Source of the DNA: Bacteroidota bacterium
GTDB lineage: Bacteria > Bacteroidota > Bacteroidia > NS11-12g > UBA955
Length of the DNA: 6,311 nucleotides
NCBI GenBank assembly: GCA_947450015.1
Contig: CANFUB010000162.1
Coordinates: forward strand, 1 to 6,311
Reading direction: 5' to 3'
A program made the position numbers and the translations under genes. The notes below the pieces were generated by a model. That model was not told the DNA's origin. It ran no database searches and was given only the letters and a program-made list of their open reading frames with translations. Shown piece after piece: positions 5,746 through 6,311 of the stretch (its first letter is position 1; every line of letters begins with the position of its first letter).

Positions 5746-6311
5746 TAGATAATATTAACTTCTGGTTCTAATGTAATGCCATAGGTTGCTTGAACACTTT
5801 CGATGATGTCCAAAGCAAGTTGATAAACCTCGTTGCCACTGGCTTCTCCATAGTTCACCAATACCAAGGCTTGTTGGGCATGGCTACCAGTATGGCCTAC
5901 GCGTTTTCCCTTCCAACCACATTGTTCGATTAACCAGCCTGCAGGTACTTTTACACCTTCATTATTGGGATAGCCTTTGATACTTGGAAATTTTATTTTT
6001 AAAGCTTCAAATTGCGCATTTGAAATGGTCGGATTTTTAAAGAAACTACCACTGTTGCCCAAAACTTTTGGGTCGGGGAGTTTGCTTTGGCGAATGGCAA
6101 TCACTGCATTGCTCACATTCTTTATATTAGCTAGTTCTGGTGAAATGTTTTGTTGCGCTAAAATGGCTTTAATGTCGCCATAATCAACATTGATTTTGTG
6201 TTTTTTTGTTAAACGAAAAGTCACAGAATAGATAAAATACTGGCCCTTCTTTTTTCTTTTAAAAACACTCTCGCGGTAGCCAAACTCACAGTCTACTTTA
6301 TTGAAATTTTC
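5745..6311 (-). CDS. murB: UDP-N-acetylenolpyruvoylglucosamine reductase MurB, C-terminal 188 residues
   Basis: MurB is the cytoplasmic FAD enzyme that reduces UDP-GlcNAc-enolpyruvate to UDP-MurNAc with NADPH, the second committed step of peptidoglycan precursor synthesis. The frame is open to the right edge, so the FAD-binding N-terminal part lies outside. A GTG at 6224 is in frame but internal, because the 29 codons before it encode conserved MurB sequence. Seen in fragment numbering: CEFGYRESVFK at 8-18 with active-site Arg13; GNSGSFFKNP at 85-94, whose Ser89 corresponds to the proton-donating serine; VPAGWLIEQCGWKGKRVG at 122-139; and the C-terminal LEPEVNII with the catalytic glutamate. 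FGYR(D/E)SVFK and LEPEV place it with the E. coli-like type I enzymes. No defect is seen in the part present. Its TAA stop (5747-5745) overlaps the next gene's ATG by one base. Confidence 0.95.
   Translation of the reverse strand, partial: ENFNKVDCEFGYRESVFKRKKKGQYFIYSVTFRLTKKHKINVDYGDIKAILAQQNISPELANIKNVSNAVIAIRQSKLPDPKVLGNSGSFFKNPTISNAQFEALKIKFPSIKGYPNNEGVKVPAGWLIEQCGWKGKRVGHTGSHAQQALVLVNYGEASGNEVYQLALDIIESVQATYGITLEPEVNII

Noticed and set aside
5977..6183. A 68-codon plus-strand frame opposite murB
   Set aside because: It is antisense to strongly conserved MurB sequence, including the GSFFKNP motif region, and has no independent support.
5745..6224. A 159-residue MurB starting at GTG 6224
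   Set aside because: The 29 codons between 6225 and 6311 are open and encode the conserved CEFGYRESVFK motif, so the true start lies outside the window.

Overview
The window looks like chromosomal DNA of a member of the Bacteroidota. The DNA is AT-rich. Start codons are preceded by A/T-rich leaders with no clear Shine-Dalgarno sequence. One upstream region carries a perfect match to the phylum's TAnnTTTG promoter element. Protein signatures (FIST plus soluble hybrid kinase, an RluA-type enzyme with HRIDRPVSG, an E. coli-type MurB) fit this assignment, but nothing here fixes an order or genus. No phage, IS, CRISPR, tRNA or rRNA sequence was recognised.

Layout. Genes point right from the left edge to base 4471 and left from there to the right edge. 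(1) Bases 2-3573 hold a two-gene sensory operon: the C-terminal part of a FIST-domain sensor, then 11 bp later a 1008-residue soluble hybrid histidine kinase with three PAS domains, HisKA, HATPase, receiver and Hpt domains. (2) Bases 3715-4471 hold three short genes of unknown function: a 75-residue two-helix membrane protein, a 59-residue single-helix membrane protein, and a 78-residue basic soluble protein. A long, near-perfect hairpin with a T tract lies between the first two and ends only 19 nt before the second start codon. (3) On the minus strand, 4472-4948 encodes a 158-residue protein that I read as a phospholipase D-like fold without HKD catalytic residues. Its stop codon directly abuts that of the 78-residue gene. 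(4) Also on the minus strand, murB (C-terminal part, entering from the right edge) and an RluA-family pseudouridine synthase overlap by one base and form an operon.

How they work together. FIST and the kinase very probably form one signalling unit: FIST senses a small ligand and the kinase carries a His-Asp-His phosphorelay whose final response regulator is not in the window. MurB (peptidoglycan precursor synthesis) and the pseudouridine synthase (RNA modification) are housekeeping genes probably sharing a transcript. The three small genes and the PLD-like protein have no function I can assign. They are the least explained part of the window, but the sequence alone does not show that they form a new system. 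No stretch longer than about 140 bp lacks a gene.
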